Counted from the stretch's first letter, positions 1 to 7,272 are shown. The stretch is DNA of 7,431 nucleotides from Rikenellaceae bacterium (GCA_020859875.1 JAJBVJ010000240.1:1-7431); one strand, 5' to 3'. The notes: generated by a model not told the origin, from the sequence alone. Numbers and translations are program-made.

Positions 1-15
1 ATTACCAAATTTATT

Positions 16-23
16 TATGTTTG
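16..23 (+). promoter_or_regulatory. Candidate glnN promoter, -7 element
   Basis: TATGTTTG matches the Bacteroidetes -7 consensus TAnnTTTG exactly. Transcription would begin near position 30, giving glnN a leader of about 290 nt. The partner -33 element would lie at or beyond the left edge of the window and cannot be judged. A short consensus can match by chance, but its lone position ahead of a long gene-free leader supports the call. Confidence 0.55.
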
Positions 24-85
24 CACAGAAATTGATGAACTAACGAGGAGGTCACTTTCCGAAAAAGAGTTAGTTCGGGTCAGTC

Positions 86-114
86 AGGTTTGTTTTCAGG
101 TTAGGTTTGTTCAG
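86..114 (+). repeat. Imperfect direct repeat with a second -7-like box
   Basis: AGGTTTGTTTTCAG (86-99) is followed by AGGTTTGTTCAG (103-114), the same word with two T removed. The second copy creates TAGGTTTG at 102-109, another exact TAnnTTTG match, so a second start of transcription near 116 is possible and would give a leader of about 205 nt. No clear TTTG -33 box sits at the usual distance upstream, so this may be only a repeat or a protein-binding site. Confidence 0.3.
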
Positions 115-174
115 TAATGGTAAAAGGCGTCCGGCACCAACGGAAGTGACTTCGGCGGGGCGCCGCCGGCGGTA

Positions 175-207
175 CGAGAAGGAGGCGGTGAAAACCGCTC
201 CTTCCCG
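175..207 (+). repeat. Leader hairpin with GAAA tetraloop
   Basis: AAGGAGGCGGT (179-189) pairs with ACCGCTCCTT (194-203) around the loop GAAA (190-193), a GNRA tetraloop, with one bulged G on the left arm. The stem continues outward through G178-C204 and, past one A-C mismatch, through 175-176 with 206-207. GNRA loops are common in stable or tertiary-contacting RNA hairpins. The left arm contains AAGGAGG, a full Shine-Dalgarno sequence that this stem would hide. There is no T-run after it, so it is not a terminator. Confidence 0.5.
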
Positions 208-319
208 GCAGCCGGAAAAACCGCCCGGAGATAAACCGTAACAATCTTTCGCAAGCAAAAAAACACAAGTAACGATATCCCGCCGAAGACGGAAAGTTTA
301 ACATCAAAACCCGTAAAGT

Positions 320-2509
320 ATGTCACTTCTAAGATTCAATGTTATCGACGAGGCAATCAGGCGCAAAGCCTACAACGTAACACCCCCAGCACAGCGGCCG
401 GCAGAGTATTTCGGAGCGTATATATTCAATAATGAAAAAATGCTCAAATACCTCCCGAAAAAGTGCTACGAAGCGTTGTGCGACACAATGAAAAACGGTT
501 CACCGCTCGACCGCGAAACGGCGGAATGCGTAGCGGCCGGAATGAAACAGTGGGCCTCGGAAATGGGTGCCACGCATTACACCCACTGGTTCCAGCCCCT
601 TACGGGCGGCACGGCCGAAAAGCACGATGCCTTCATCGAGCCCGACGGAAAAGGCGGAGTGATAGAGGAGTTCTCCGGAAAACTGCTGATCCAGCAGGAA
701 CCGGACGCATCGAGCTTCCCGAGCGGCGGTATCCGCAACACTTTCGAGGCTCGGGGTTACACCGCGTGGGATCCCACCTCCCCGGCATTTATCGTAGATT
801 CGACCCTCTGCATACCGACAATCTTTATATCCTATACGGGAGAGGCACTCGATTACAAGGCCCCGCTGTTGAAATCTATCGATGCCGTGGACAAGGCGGC
901 TGTAAAGGTGTGCCGCTATTTCGACCATCGGGTAGGTAAGGTATATTCCTATTTGGGATGGGAGCAGGAATATTTCCTTGTAGACGAAGGTCTGTGGGCC
1001 GCGCGCCCCGATCTGATGCTCACCGGACGCACCCTGATGGGCCACGAAAGCGCCAAGAACCAGCAGCTCGAAGATCACTATTTCGGCGCTATCCCAACGC
1101 GCGTGGCGGCATTTATGAAAGACCTCGAATATGAATGCCTCGCTCTGGGCATCCCGGTGAAAACGCGCCATAACGAAGTGGCTCCCAACCAGTTCGAACT
1201 GGCACCCGTCTACGAGGAGGCCAACCTGGCAAACGACCACAACGTGCTGTTGATGTCCACCATCCGCAAGGTGGCCCGGCGCCACTGTTTCCGTGTCCTG
1301 CTTCATGAGAAGCCGTTTAAAGGTATTAACGGCAGCGGCAAGCACAACAACTGGTCGCTCGGAACGGACACCGGTGTGAACCTGCTATCACCCGGGAAGA
1401 CCGACGACGAAAAACTGCAGTTCGTCACCTTCCTGGTAAATGTGATGAAGGCGGTACACAGATATAACGGGCTGCTCAAAACATCCATTTCGAGCGCCAC
1501 AAATTCCCATCGCCTGGGTGCCAATGAAGCCCCTCCAGCCATAATTTCGATCTTCCTCGGTTCACAGATCAGCGAGGTATTGGCAAAGATAGAATCGAGC
1601 GAGAACGGGGATACCATCGACATGGACGGCAAGCACGGGATGAAACTGAGCATTAGCCACATTCCGGAACTTTTCATCGACAATACCGACCGCAACCGCA
1701 CCTCTCCCTTCGCCTTTACCGGCAACCGTTTCGAGTTCCGTGCCGTGGGCTCTTCGGCCAATTGTGCAAACCCGATGACGGTTCTCAACACGGCCGTTGC
1801 CCGCCAGCTTACGGAGTTCTCGACCGAGGTAGACACTCTAATTATGCAGGGAGTAGCGGCAAGGGAAGCCATATTCCGCACCGTCCGGCGGTACCTGAAA
1901 GAGTGCAAGGCTATAATGTTCGACGGCAACGGCTACAGCGACGAGTGGAAAGCGGAAGCTGCAATACGGGGCCTGGACTGCGAAACTTCCGTACCGCGGA
2001 TGATAGAGCGGCTCGGCGACAAGGAGACTGTGGAACTTTTCGAAAAACTCGGTGTCCTCACCGCAACGGAACTGCATGCCCGTGCGGAAGTGGAATGGGA
2101 AACATACACCAAAAAAATTCAGATCGAAGCCCGCGTTCTTGGCGACATGGCCCTTAACCATGTGATACCGGTGGCCTCCCGCTACCAGGAGATACTGCTC
2201 GGAAAGATCGATAAAGCTTCCAGGCTCTTCCCCGATACCGAATCCCAGAATATCACAAGGCACGACCGTGCTACCGTACTCGATATAGCAAACCACATCG
2301 ACCGGATACATACCCTTGTGGAACAGATGGTCGAGGAGCGTAAAAAAGCAAATGCCATGGAATCGGGAAAAGAGAAAGCCATTGCATACCATGATAATGT
2401 TGAAGTGCTCTTCGACCAGATTCGCTACCATATCGACAAGCTGGAGCTGTCGGTAGACAACGAGATATGGCCGCTGCCGAAATATCGTGAATTGCTGTTT
2501 ATAAGGTAA
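320..2509 (+). CDS. glnN: Glutamine synthetase type III (GSIII)
   Basis: This cytoplasmic enzyme makes glutamine from glutamate, ammonia and ATP, the entry step of nitrogen assimilation. The product is 729 residues, the length known for Bacteroides GSIII and far longer than type I (about 470) or type II (about 370). The N-terminal GSIII domain is followed by the catalytic core. The metal-site motif GWEQEYF lies at 213-219 (Glu215, Glu217), KTRHNEVAPNQFELAP at 281-296, NGSGKHNNWS at 337-346 (ATP/glutamate region) and FEFRAVGSS at 471-479 (Arg474). The C-terminal part (about 580-729) is helical, as in the family. The ATG at 320 is chosen because it gives the normal N-terminus and family length; no Shine-Dalgarno precedes it, as is usual in Bacteroidetes. 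A long structured leader lies upstream and gltB downstream. All key motifs are intact. Type assignment is very secure. Confidence 0.97.
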   Translation: MSLLRFNVIDEAIRRKAYNVTPPAQRPAEYFGAYIFNNEKMLKYLPKKCYEALCDTMKNGSPLDRETAECVAAGMKQWASEMGATHYTHWFQPLTGGTAEKHDAFIEPDGKGGVIEEFSGKLLIQQEPDASSFPSGGIRNTFEARGYTAWDPTSPAFIVDSTLCIPTIFISYTGEALDYKAPLLKSIDAVDKAAVKVCRYFDHRVGKVYSYLGWEQEYFLVDEGLWAARPDLMLTGRTLMGHESAKNQQLEDHYFGAIPTRVAAFMKDLEYECLALGIPVKTRHNEVAPNQFELAPVYEEANLANDHNVLLMSTIRKVARRHCFRVLLHEKPFKGINGSGKHNNWSLGTDTGVNLLSPGKTDDEKLQFVTFLVNVMKAVHRYNGLLKTSISSATNSHRLGANEAPPAIISIFLGSQISEVLAKIESSENGDTIDMDGKHGMKLSISHIPELFIDNTDRNRTSPFAFTGNRFEFRAVGSSANCANPMTVLNTAVARQLTEFSTEVDTLIMQGVAAREAIFRTVRRYLKECKAIMFDGNGYSDEWKAEAAIRGLDCETSVPRMIERLGDKETVELFEKLGVLTATELHARAEVEWETYTKKIQIEARVLGDMALNHVIPVASRYQEILLGKIDKASRLFPDTESQNITRHDRATVLDIANHIDRIHTLVEQMVEERKKANAMESGKEKAIAYHDNVEVLFDQIRYHIDKLELSVDNEIWPLPKYRELLFIR

Positions 2510-2522
2510 TCGTTACCTTTTT
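2503..2522 (+). terminator. Small terminator-like hairpin overlapping the glnN stop
   Basis: AAGGTAA (2503-2509) is perfectly complementary to TTACCTT (2513-2519) across a 3-nt loop TCG, and a T-run spans 2518-2522. The left arm includes the TAA stop codon. The stem is only 7 bp with two GC pairs, so termination would be weak. Some read-through into gltB is possible, which matters because gltB also has its own promoter candidate. Confidence 0.4.
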
Positions 2523-2563
2523 ATCAGGCAGAGGAATCGCTTTGGGGTAATTACGGTATCCGG

Positions 2564-2588
2564 TTAACAATTTTTAATAATTTGTTAA
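2564..2588. promoter_or_regulatory. AT-rich inverted repeat, possible operator for gltB
   Basis: TTAACAA (2564-2570) and TTGTTAA (2582-2588) form a perfect inverted repeat with an 11-bp spacer. The centre lies about 75 bp before the predicted gltB transcription start, a usual distance for an upstream activator. It is too AT-rich for a convincing RNA hairpin, which favours a protein-binding site. The cognate regulator cannot be named from sequence, and AT-rich intergenic DNA produces such repeats by chance fairly easily. Confidence 0.3.
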
Positions 2589-2636
2589 ATATTCCACTCC
2601 TACAAATATTTCCAAACATCCTGAGGCGATTTTAGC

Positions 2637-2644
2637 TACCTTTG
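2637..2644 (+). promoter_or_regulatory. Candidate gltB promoter, -7 element
   Basis: TACCTTTG is an exact TAnnTTTG match. Transcription would start near 2650, giving a leader of about 115 nt before the ATG at 2767. The upstream -33 box is poor: TTTCC at 2609-2613 is the closest candidate, with 23 bases between. A weak -33 box could mean dependence on an activator, but that is inference. The element implies gltB can be transcribed independently of glnN. Confidence 0.6.
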
Positions 2645-2692
2645 CTGGAGCCGACAATTGGCGGCCATATCCTGAAAATTATTTGGAACCGT

Positions 2693-2736
2693 CCGTGGCC
2701 GGAAAACAGGCAATTCCTGTTTTCCGGCCGTTACGG
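2693..2736 (+). promoter_or_regulatory. Strong hairpin in the gltB leader
   Basis: GGCCGGAAAACAGG (2697-2710) is perfectly complementary to CCTGTTTTCCGGCC (2716-2729) around the loop CAATT. After a 3-nt bulge (2730-2732) the stem resumes for four more pairs, CCGT 2693-2696 with ACGG 2733-2736, for 18 pairs in all. It sits downstream of the predicted gltB transcription start and 30 bases before the ATG. No T-run follows, so it does not resemble an intrinsic terminator. Possible roles are mRNA stabilisation, a binding site for an RNA-binding protein, or (as DNA) a dimeric operator. Confidence 0.65.
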
Positions 2737-2750
2737 CGGTACCGGTACCG
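2737..2750. repeat. 14-bp perfect palindrome next to the leader hairpin
   Basis: CGGTACCGGTACCG equals its own reverse complement and begins directly after the outer stem of the gltB leader hairpin. It is built from two overlapping GGTACC-type units. It ends 16 bases before the ATG. It could be a dimeric protein site or fold as a 5-bp stem with a CCGG loop. Its function is unknown. Confidence 0.4.
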
Positions 2751-2766
2751 CAAAGTCCGAAGTCAC

Positions 2767-5700
2767 ATGACCGATATACCCTTAAAGCAAGGCCTGTACG
2801 ATCCGCAAAACGAGCACGACGCGTGCGGTGTAGGCCTGGTGATCGATATCCAAGGAAACAAAAGCCACGAAATCGTGGAAACAGGGCTGCACGTTCTTGA
2901 AAATATGCGCCACCGCGGAGCGGAGGGAGCAGACCACAAGAGCGGCGACGGGGCAGGGATGATGGTGCAAATACCCCACGAATTTATCCTCCTTCAAGGC
3001 ATTCCGGTGCCCGAGAAAGGGCGCTACGGTACGGGCCTGGTATTCCTGCCCAAAGACCCGCCCCTCGGGGCCGAATGCCTCAACGTTATCCGCACCGTAG
3101 TTCACGAAGAACGACTGTCGCTGATGCACGTTCGAGACGTTCCGGTATGCAGCGACATTTTGGGCGAGACAGCTCTCGAAACCGAGCCGGACATCAAGCA
3201 GATATTCGTTACCGACCCGCGCGGGCTCGGCGACCTGCCCGGCAGGCTCTTTACGATCCGAAAAAAGATAGAATCCGAAATATCCCGCAAATACCCCGAT
3301 AACCCCAAATGCTGTTACGTGGTCAGCCTTTCGAGTACCAACCTCGTATATAAAGGGATGCTCTCTTCCCAGCAGTTGAGGTATTACTTCACCGACCTCC
3401 AGAATCCCTACTTTACGAGCGGTATAGCACTTGTCCATTCCCGATTCAGCACAAATACGTTTCCCACGTGGGATCTGGCCCAGCCCTTCCGGCTGATAGG
3501 ACATAACGGCGAGATCAACACCATACAGGGCAACCGGGCCTGGATGCAGGCCCGCGAAAGCGTGCTCCACCCCCGGAACCTGGGAGCCTCTTCCGTGAGC
3601 CCGATCATACAGCCGGGGATGAGCGACAGCGCCTCTCTCGACAATGCCATAGAGTTCTTCGTCATGAGCGGAATGAGCCTTCCCCATGCACTGGCGATGC
3701 TCGTACCCGAGAGCTACAACGACCGCAATCGGATCCCGGAGAGCCTCAAAGGCTTTTACGAATACCACAGTATATGGATGGAGCCGTGGGACGGTCCTGC
3801 CGCCATTCTTTTCTCCGACGGGAGGTATGCGGGCGGGATGCTCGACCGGAACGGTCTTCGCCCGGCCCGATACCTGATCACCACCGACAATACGATGGTG
3901 ATAGCCTCCGAAACCGGCGTTACGGACTTCCCTGCATCGCAGATTCGTGAAAAGGGTCGCCTCCGGCCGGGAAAGATGCTTATGGTCGACACTAAGGAAG
4001 GACGCATCATGTTCGACGAAGAAATCAAGGCTTCGCTCGCCGGAGGGCATCCATACAGGGAGTGGCTGAAAAAGAACAGGATCGTCGTAGACCAGGTGAC
4101 CTCCGGAAGGAAGGTATCGTGGAAAAGGGACAATTATCTTCCGCTGCTCAAAACCTTCGGCTACACTAAAGAGGAGATCGAACGGATAATAAAACCGATG
4201 GCATGCGATGCATCCGAGCCCCTCTACTCTATGGGCAGCGGAACTCCGCTTGCCGTACTATCCTCTCAGCCTCAGCGCCTTTTCAACTATTTTAGGCAGA
4301 AATTCGCACAGGTCACCAACCCACCGATCGACCCGCTGAGGGAAGAGCTGGTCATGTCGCTCGCCGCTTATATCGGCGCGGTGGACGGCAATGCGCTCAT
4401 ACCCTCTCCCGAAATGTGTAAGGTGGTCAAACTTACAAGCCCCGTGGTAACCAACAGGGCCATCGACATCCTGCGGAACCTCCGTTACAAGGGCTTCCGC
4501 ACCCATGACCTCGACATGATCTACAATGCACATGCGGGCGGCAAGGGGTTGGAAGAGGGAATACTCGATATATGCCGCCAGGCGGAAACGGCTGTCGATA
4601 ACGGATGCAACTACATTATTCTGACCGACCGAAAGGTCGACTCAGAACGGGCTCCCATTCCCTCCCTGATGGCCCTTTCGGCAGTCCACCACTACCTCAT
4701 AAAAAAACGCAAGCGTTCCCAGATAGCCCTTATCGTCGAAACCGGCGAAGCCCGTGAGATTATGCACATCGCCCTGCTGATCGGTTACGGCGCCAGTGCG
4801 GTAAATCCCTATATGGCATTTGCCGTACTGGGGCAGCTGGTCGAAGCCGGGGAATTACAGCTCGACTGGGCCACAGCCGAAAAGAATTACGTAAAAGCTA
4901 TCGACAAGGGAATGCTCAAGGTAATGTCCAAGATGGGAATCTCGACCGTCCGGAGTTACCGTGGTGCAAAACTTTTCGACGCAGTCGGACTCTCGTCCGC
5001 CTTCACCGAAAAATACTTCGAGGGCACCTGCTCCCCCATTGGAGGTGCAGGGATAGAGGAAATTGCAGCGGAGGCGGCAGCGGCCCACAGGGAAGCCTTC
5101 TCCCGGCCGGAAGAAGAGCCCGCCAATACGGGAATTTACAGTTACAGGCGGGGCGGCGAGAAACACGCCTGGACACCCGAAGCGGTAAAAGCCCTTCAGC
5201 AGGCCGCCCGCACGGGGGATTATGAGAAATACAGAGAGTTCGAATCGATAGTGAACGGAGGCCCGGCAGCTTTTATCCGCGATCTGGTGGAACTTCCCCA
5301 CTCCCCGATCGACCTTAAGGAAGTGGAGCCCGAAGAGTCGATATTAAAAAGGTTCGTATCGGGGGCAATGTCGTTCGGCTCCATAAGCGGACATGCCCAC
5401 CGGGCAGTCTCGATGGCGATGAACGCAGTGGGCGGAAGGAGCAACACGGGCGAAGGTGGAGAGCCGGAAGCGGTAACAGACCGGCAGGAGGGTATCTCCA
5501 GCCGCAATGCAATAAAGCAGGTAGCCTCGGGACGTTTCGGGGTAACCGCCCGGTACCTGTCCGATGCCGACGAAATACAGATAAAAGTGGCTCAGGGAGC
5601 CAAACCCGGCGAAGGGGGACAGCTCCCGGGTTATAAAGTAGATGAAATGATCGCCCGCACCCGCCACAGCCTCCCGGGCATATCGCTTATATCTCCCCCG

Positions 5701-7266
5701 CCCCACCACGACATCTACTCGATCGAAGACCTGGCACAGTTGATTTTCGACCTGAAAAATGTAAATCCGAAGGCCCGTATCAGCGTGAAGCTCGTATCCG
5801 AAAGCGGAGTGGGAACCGTGGCGGCCGGGGTCGCAAAAGCCAAGGCGGATATTATACTTATAAGCGGAAGCGAAGGTGGAACAGGAGCCAGTCCCATAAG
5901 CTCGGTACGGTATGCGGGTATGCCGCTCGAAACCGGTCTGGCCGAAGCGCAGCAGACCCTCGTTCTCAATAATCTGCGCGGCGGTGTCATCCTCCAGGCG
6001 GACGGCCAGTTCAAAACGGGCCGCGACGTGGTTGTTTCGGCTATGCTGGGTGCGGAAGAGTTCGGGTTTGCAACGAGCCTTATGGTAGTGCTGGGATGCA
6101 TAGTGGATCGCCGGTGCCACCTCAACACCTGTCCGGTGGGAATAGCCACGCAGGACAATGAACTTTGTAAAAAATATAAAGGAGAATATTCACACATCGT
6201 CAATTACCTGCGATTCGTGGCAAAAGATGTGCGCGAACATCTCGCGTCGATGGGATTTAGAAGCCTCGACGAAATCGTGGGCAGGGCAGACCTGCTGACA
6301 CAAAAAAAGATCCCGGCACCCAAAGGCCGAACCGGGCAGGCAAAAACAGTTTGCGACCCGCTGACTCTCCGGGCTGCAAAAATATCCGGGATCGACCTCT
6401 CGGCACTTCTATATCTTCCGGGCGGGTCGGGCGGTAACGACGTTAAAAAAGCCGGAACGGATATTAATCACATGCCCGTAGCGCTCGACCGGTCGATCGC
6501 CGCCATGGCGGCTCCCGCCCTGGAGAAAGGGCTGCCCGTGGTGCTCGACTTTAAGATCGGGAATACAGACCGTTCCGTCGGTGCCTACCTTTCCGGGCAG
6601 ATTACAAGGAAGACCGCCGGGAAAGGATTGCCGGAAGATACCCTGAGAGTCACCTTCAACGGCTCCGCCGGCCAGAGCTTCGGGGCCTTCCTCGCCCCGG
6701 GCATAACCTTCACCCTCCACGGCGATGCCAACGACTACCTTGCCAAAGGTATTTCGGGCGGGAAAGTAATCTTGACCCCTCCGGAGGGTACCCTGTTCGA
6801 ACCCGAAAAAAATATCATTGCAGGCAATACCATCCTCTACGGTGCCACCGGCGGTGAGGTTTATATCGACGGGCAGGTGGGCGAAAGGTTCTGCGTCCGC
6901 AATAGCGGGGCGCTTGCCGTGGCCGAAGGAGCGGGAGACCACTGCTGCGAATATATGACGGGCGGAGTGGCCGTTATTCTCGGCCCCACGGGAAGAAATT
7001 TTGCCGCGGGGATGAGCGGTGGGGTAGCCTATGTGTGGGATCCGGCCAGGGAGTTCGATTTTTACTGCAATATGGAGACAGTGGAGATAGAGCTGCTGGA
7101 GGAGAGCGGAGATGAAAAGAGACTCCACGGGATCGTTTCCAGCCATTACTACCACACCGGGAGCCCCCTTGCCAAGAGAATGCTCGACGACTGGGATATT
7201 TACAGCACCCAGTTCCTGCGGATAATTCCGATCGAATATAAGGCAATTCTCGACATCCGCCGATAA
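2767..7266 (+). CDS. gltB: Glutamate synthase (GOGAT) large subunit
   Basis: GltB hydrolyses glutamine, channels the ammonia and reductively aminates 2-oxoglutarate, giving glutamate; with GlnN it completes GS-GOGAT. The product is 1499 residues, normal for the family. Class II amidotransferase domain, about 20-430: nucleophile Cys20 in NEHDACGVG, HRG at 49-51, NGEINT at 247-252. Central domain, about 485-770. FMN/synthase domain, about 830-1200: KPGEGGQLPG at 946-955, SGSEGGTGASP at 1033-1043, and 3Fe-4S cysteines 1111, 1117 and 1122 (C-X5-C-X4-C). The C-terminal beta-helix, about 1240-1430, is rich in G-x-x-G repeats. The ATG is preferred over TTG 2683 because it leaves a 19-residue propeptide before Cys20, close to that of Bacillus GltA, and places the hairpin in the leader. 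Only about 14 residues separate GGE (897-899) from NAIKQVASG (914-922), so the ferredoxin-loop insertion is absent. This suggests the GltD-dependent type, yet no gltD follows. Confidence 0.97.
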   Translation: MTDIPLKQGLYDPQNEHDACGVGLVIDIQGNKSHEIVETGLHVLENMRHRGAEGADHKSGDGAGMMVQIPHEFILLQGIPVPEKGRYGTGLVFLPKDPPLGAECLNVIRTVVHEERLSLMHVRDVPVCSDILGETALETEPDIKQIFVTDPRGLGDLPGRLFTIRKKIESEISRKYPDNPKCCYVVSLSSTNLVYKGMLSSQQLRYYFTDLQNPYFTSGIALVHSRFSTNTFPTWDLAQPFRLIGHNGEINTIQGNRAWMQARESVLHPRNLGASSVSPIIQPGMSDSASLDNAIEFFVMSGMSLPHALAMLVPESYNDRNRIPESLKGFYEYHSIWMEPWDGPAAILFSDGRYAGGMLDRNGLRPARYLITTDNTMVIASETGVTDFPASQIREKGRLRPGKMLMVDTKEGRIMFDEEIKASLAGGHPYREWLKKNRIVVDQVTSGRKVSWKRDNYLPLLKTFGYTKEEIERIIKPMACDASEPLYSMGSGTPLAVLSSQPQRLFNYFRQKFAQVTNPPIDPLREELVMSLAAYIGAVDGNALIPSPEMCKVVKLTSPVVTNRAIDILRNLRYKGFRTHDLDMIYNAHAGGKGLEEGILDICRQAETAVDNGCNYIILTDRKVDSERAPIPSLMALSAVHHYLIKKRKRSQIALIVETGEAREIMHIALLIGYGASAVNPYMAFAVLGQLVEAGELQLDWATAEKNYVKAIDKGMLKVMSKMGISTVRSYRGAKLFDAVGLSSAFTEKYFEGTCSPIGGAGIEEIAAEAAAAHREAFSRPEEEPANTGIYSYRRGGEKHAWTPEAVKALQQAARTGDYEKYREFESIVNGGPAAFIRDLVELPHSPIDLKEVEPEESILKRFVSGAMSFGSISGHAHRAVSMAMNAVGGRSNTGEGGEPEAVTDRQEGISSRNAIKQVASGRFGVTARYLSDADEIQIKVAQGAKPGEGGQLPGYKVDEMIARTRHSLPGISLISPPPHHDIYSIEDLAQLIFDLKNVNPKARISVKLVSESGVGTVAAGVAKAKADIILISGSEGGTGASPISSVRYAGMPLETGLAEAQQTLVLNNLRGGVILQADGQFKTGRDVVVSAMLGAEEFGFATSLMVVLGCIVDRRCHLNTCPVGIATQDNELCKKYKGEYSHIVNYLRFVAKDVREHLASMGFRSLDEIVGRADLLTQKKIPAPKGRTGQAKTVCDPLTLRAAKISGIDLSALLYLPGGSGGNDVKKAGTDINHMPVALDRSIAAMAAPALEKGLPVVLDFKIGNTDRSVGAYLSGQITRKTAGKGLPEDTLRVTFNGSAGQSFGAFLAPGITFTLHGDANDYLAKGISGGKVILTPPEGTLFEPEKNIIAGNTILYGATGGEVYIDGQVGERFCVRNSGALAVAEGAGDHCCEYMTGGVAVILGPTGRNFAAGMSGGVAYVWDPAREFDFYCNMETVEIELLEESGDEKRLHGIVSSHYYHTGSPLAKRMLDDWDIYSTQFLRIIPIEYKAILDIRR

Positions 7267-7272
7267 TATCCC

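Larger units (their letters stand above)
30..319 (+). promoter_or_regulatory. Long structured 5' leader of glnN, no gene inside
   Basis: These roughly 290 bases hold no convincing coding region but many complementary segments. Seen by eye: (a) 37-44 with 69-76, 8 bp; (b) 48-61 with 141-153, 13 pairs including one G-U and a bulged T57; (c) 150-160 with 278-288, 10 Watson-Crick pairs plus one G-U; (d) 54-61 with 290-297, 8 perfect pairs; (e) 153-158 with 163-168, 6 GC pairs; (f) hairpin 175-207. Helix b excludes both c and d, while c, d and f nest neatly together. This is the architecture of a two-state RNA leader, and one state involves bases 23-42 nt before the glnN start codon. I recognise no known riboswitch class in it. 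A regulatory role is inference; the complementarity is directly visible. Confidence 0.45.

Noticed and set aside
117..149. Ten-codon upstream ORF starting at ATG 117 as an attenuation peptide
   Set aside because: It has no ribosome-binding sequence and no run of Gln or Glu codons (one Gln only), so there is no sign of amino-acid-dependent attenuation.
167..219. Nine-base words shared by the glnN and gltB leaders (CGGCGGTAC; GCCGGAAAA)
   Set aside because: They are short, differ in structural context between the two leaders, and are plausible by chance given similar base composition. Not called as a shared regulatory motif.
70..326. Three overlapping minus-strand open frames in the leader region
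   Set aside because: They compete for the same DNA in different frames, one runs over the glnN start codon, their composition is Arg/Pro/Ser-rich, and the region is better explained as a leader. The hydrophobic N-terminus of one was considered but is not enough.
500..1345. Antisense open frame of 281 codons opposite glnN
   Set aside because: It overlaps highly conserved GSIII motifs on the other strand and has no family signature. It is a shadow of the codon bias.
2697..2729. gltB leader hairpin as the terminator of glnN
   Set aside because: It lies almost 200 bases past the glnN stop, downstream of the predicted gltB start, and is followed by GTTACGG rather than a T-run.
2683..2766. TTG start for gltB adding 28 residues
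   Set aside because: The extension is strongly basic, spans the leader hairpin and palindrome, and would lengthen the propeptide before the catalytic Cys well beyond the Bacillus-type length. The ATG at 2767 gives the family-typical N-terminus.
2782..4050. Long antisense open frame of 422 codons opposite gltB
   Set aside because: It lies wholly within the secure gltB coding region, its predicted product shows no recognisable domain, and long antisense frames are expected opposite GC-leaning coding sequence.
5588..5634. Small GC-rich inverted repeats within gltB
   Set aside because: They are short, lie in conserved coding sequence (the KPGEGGQLPG region), and are explained by codon choice.
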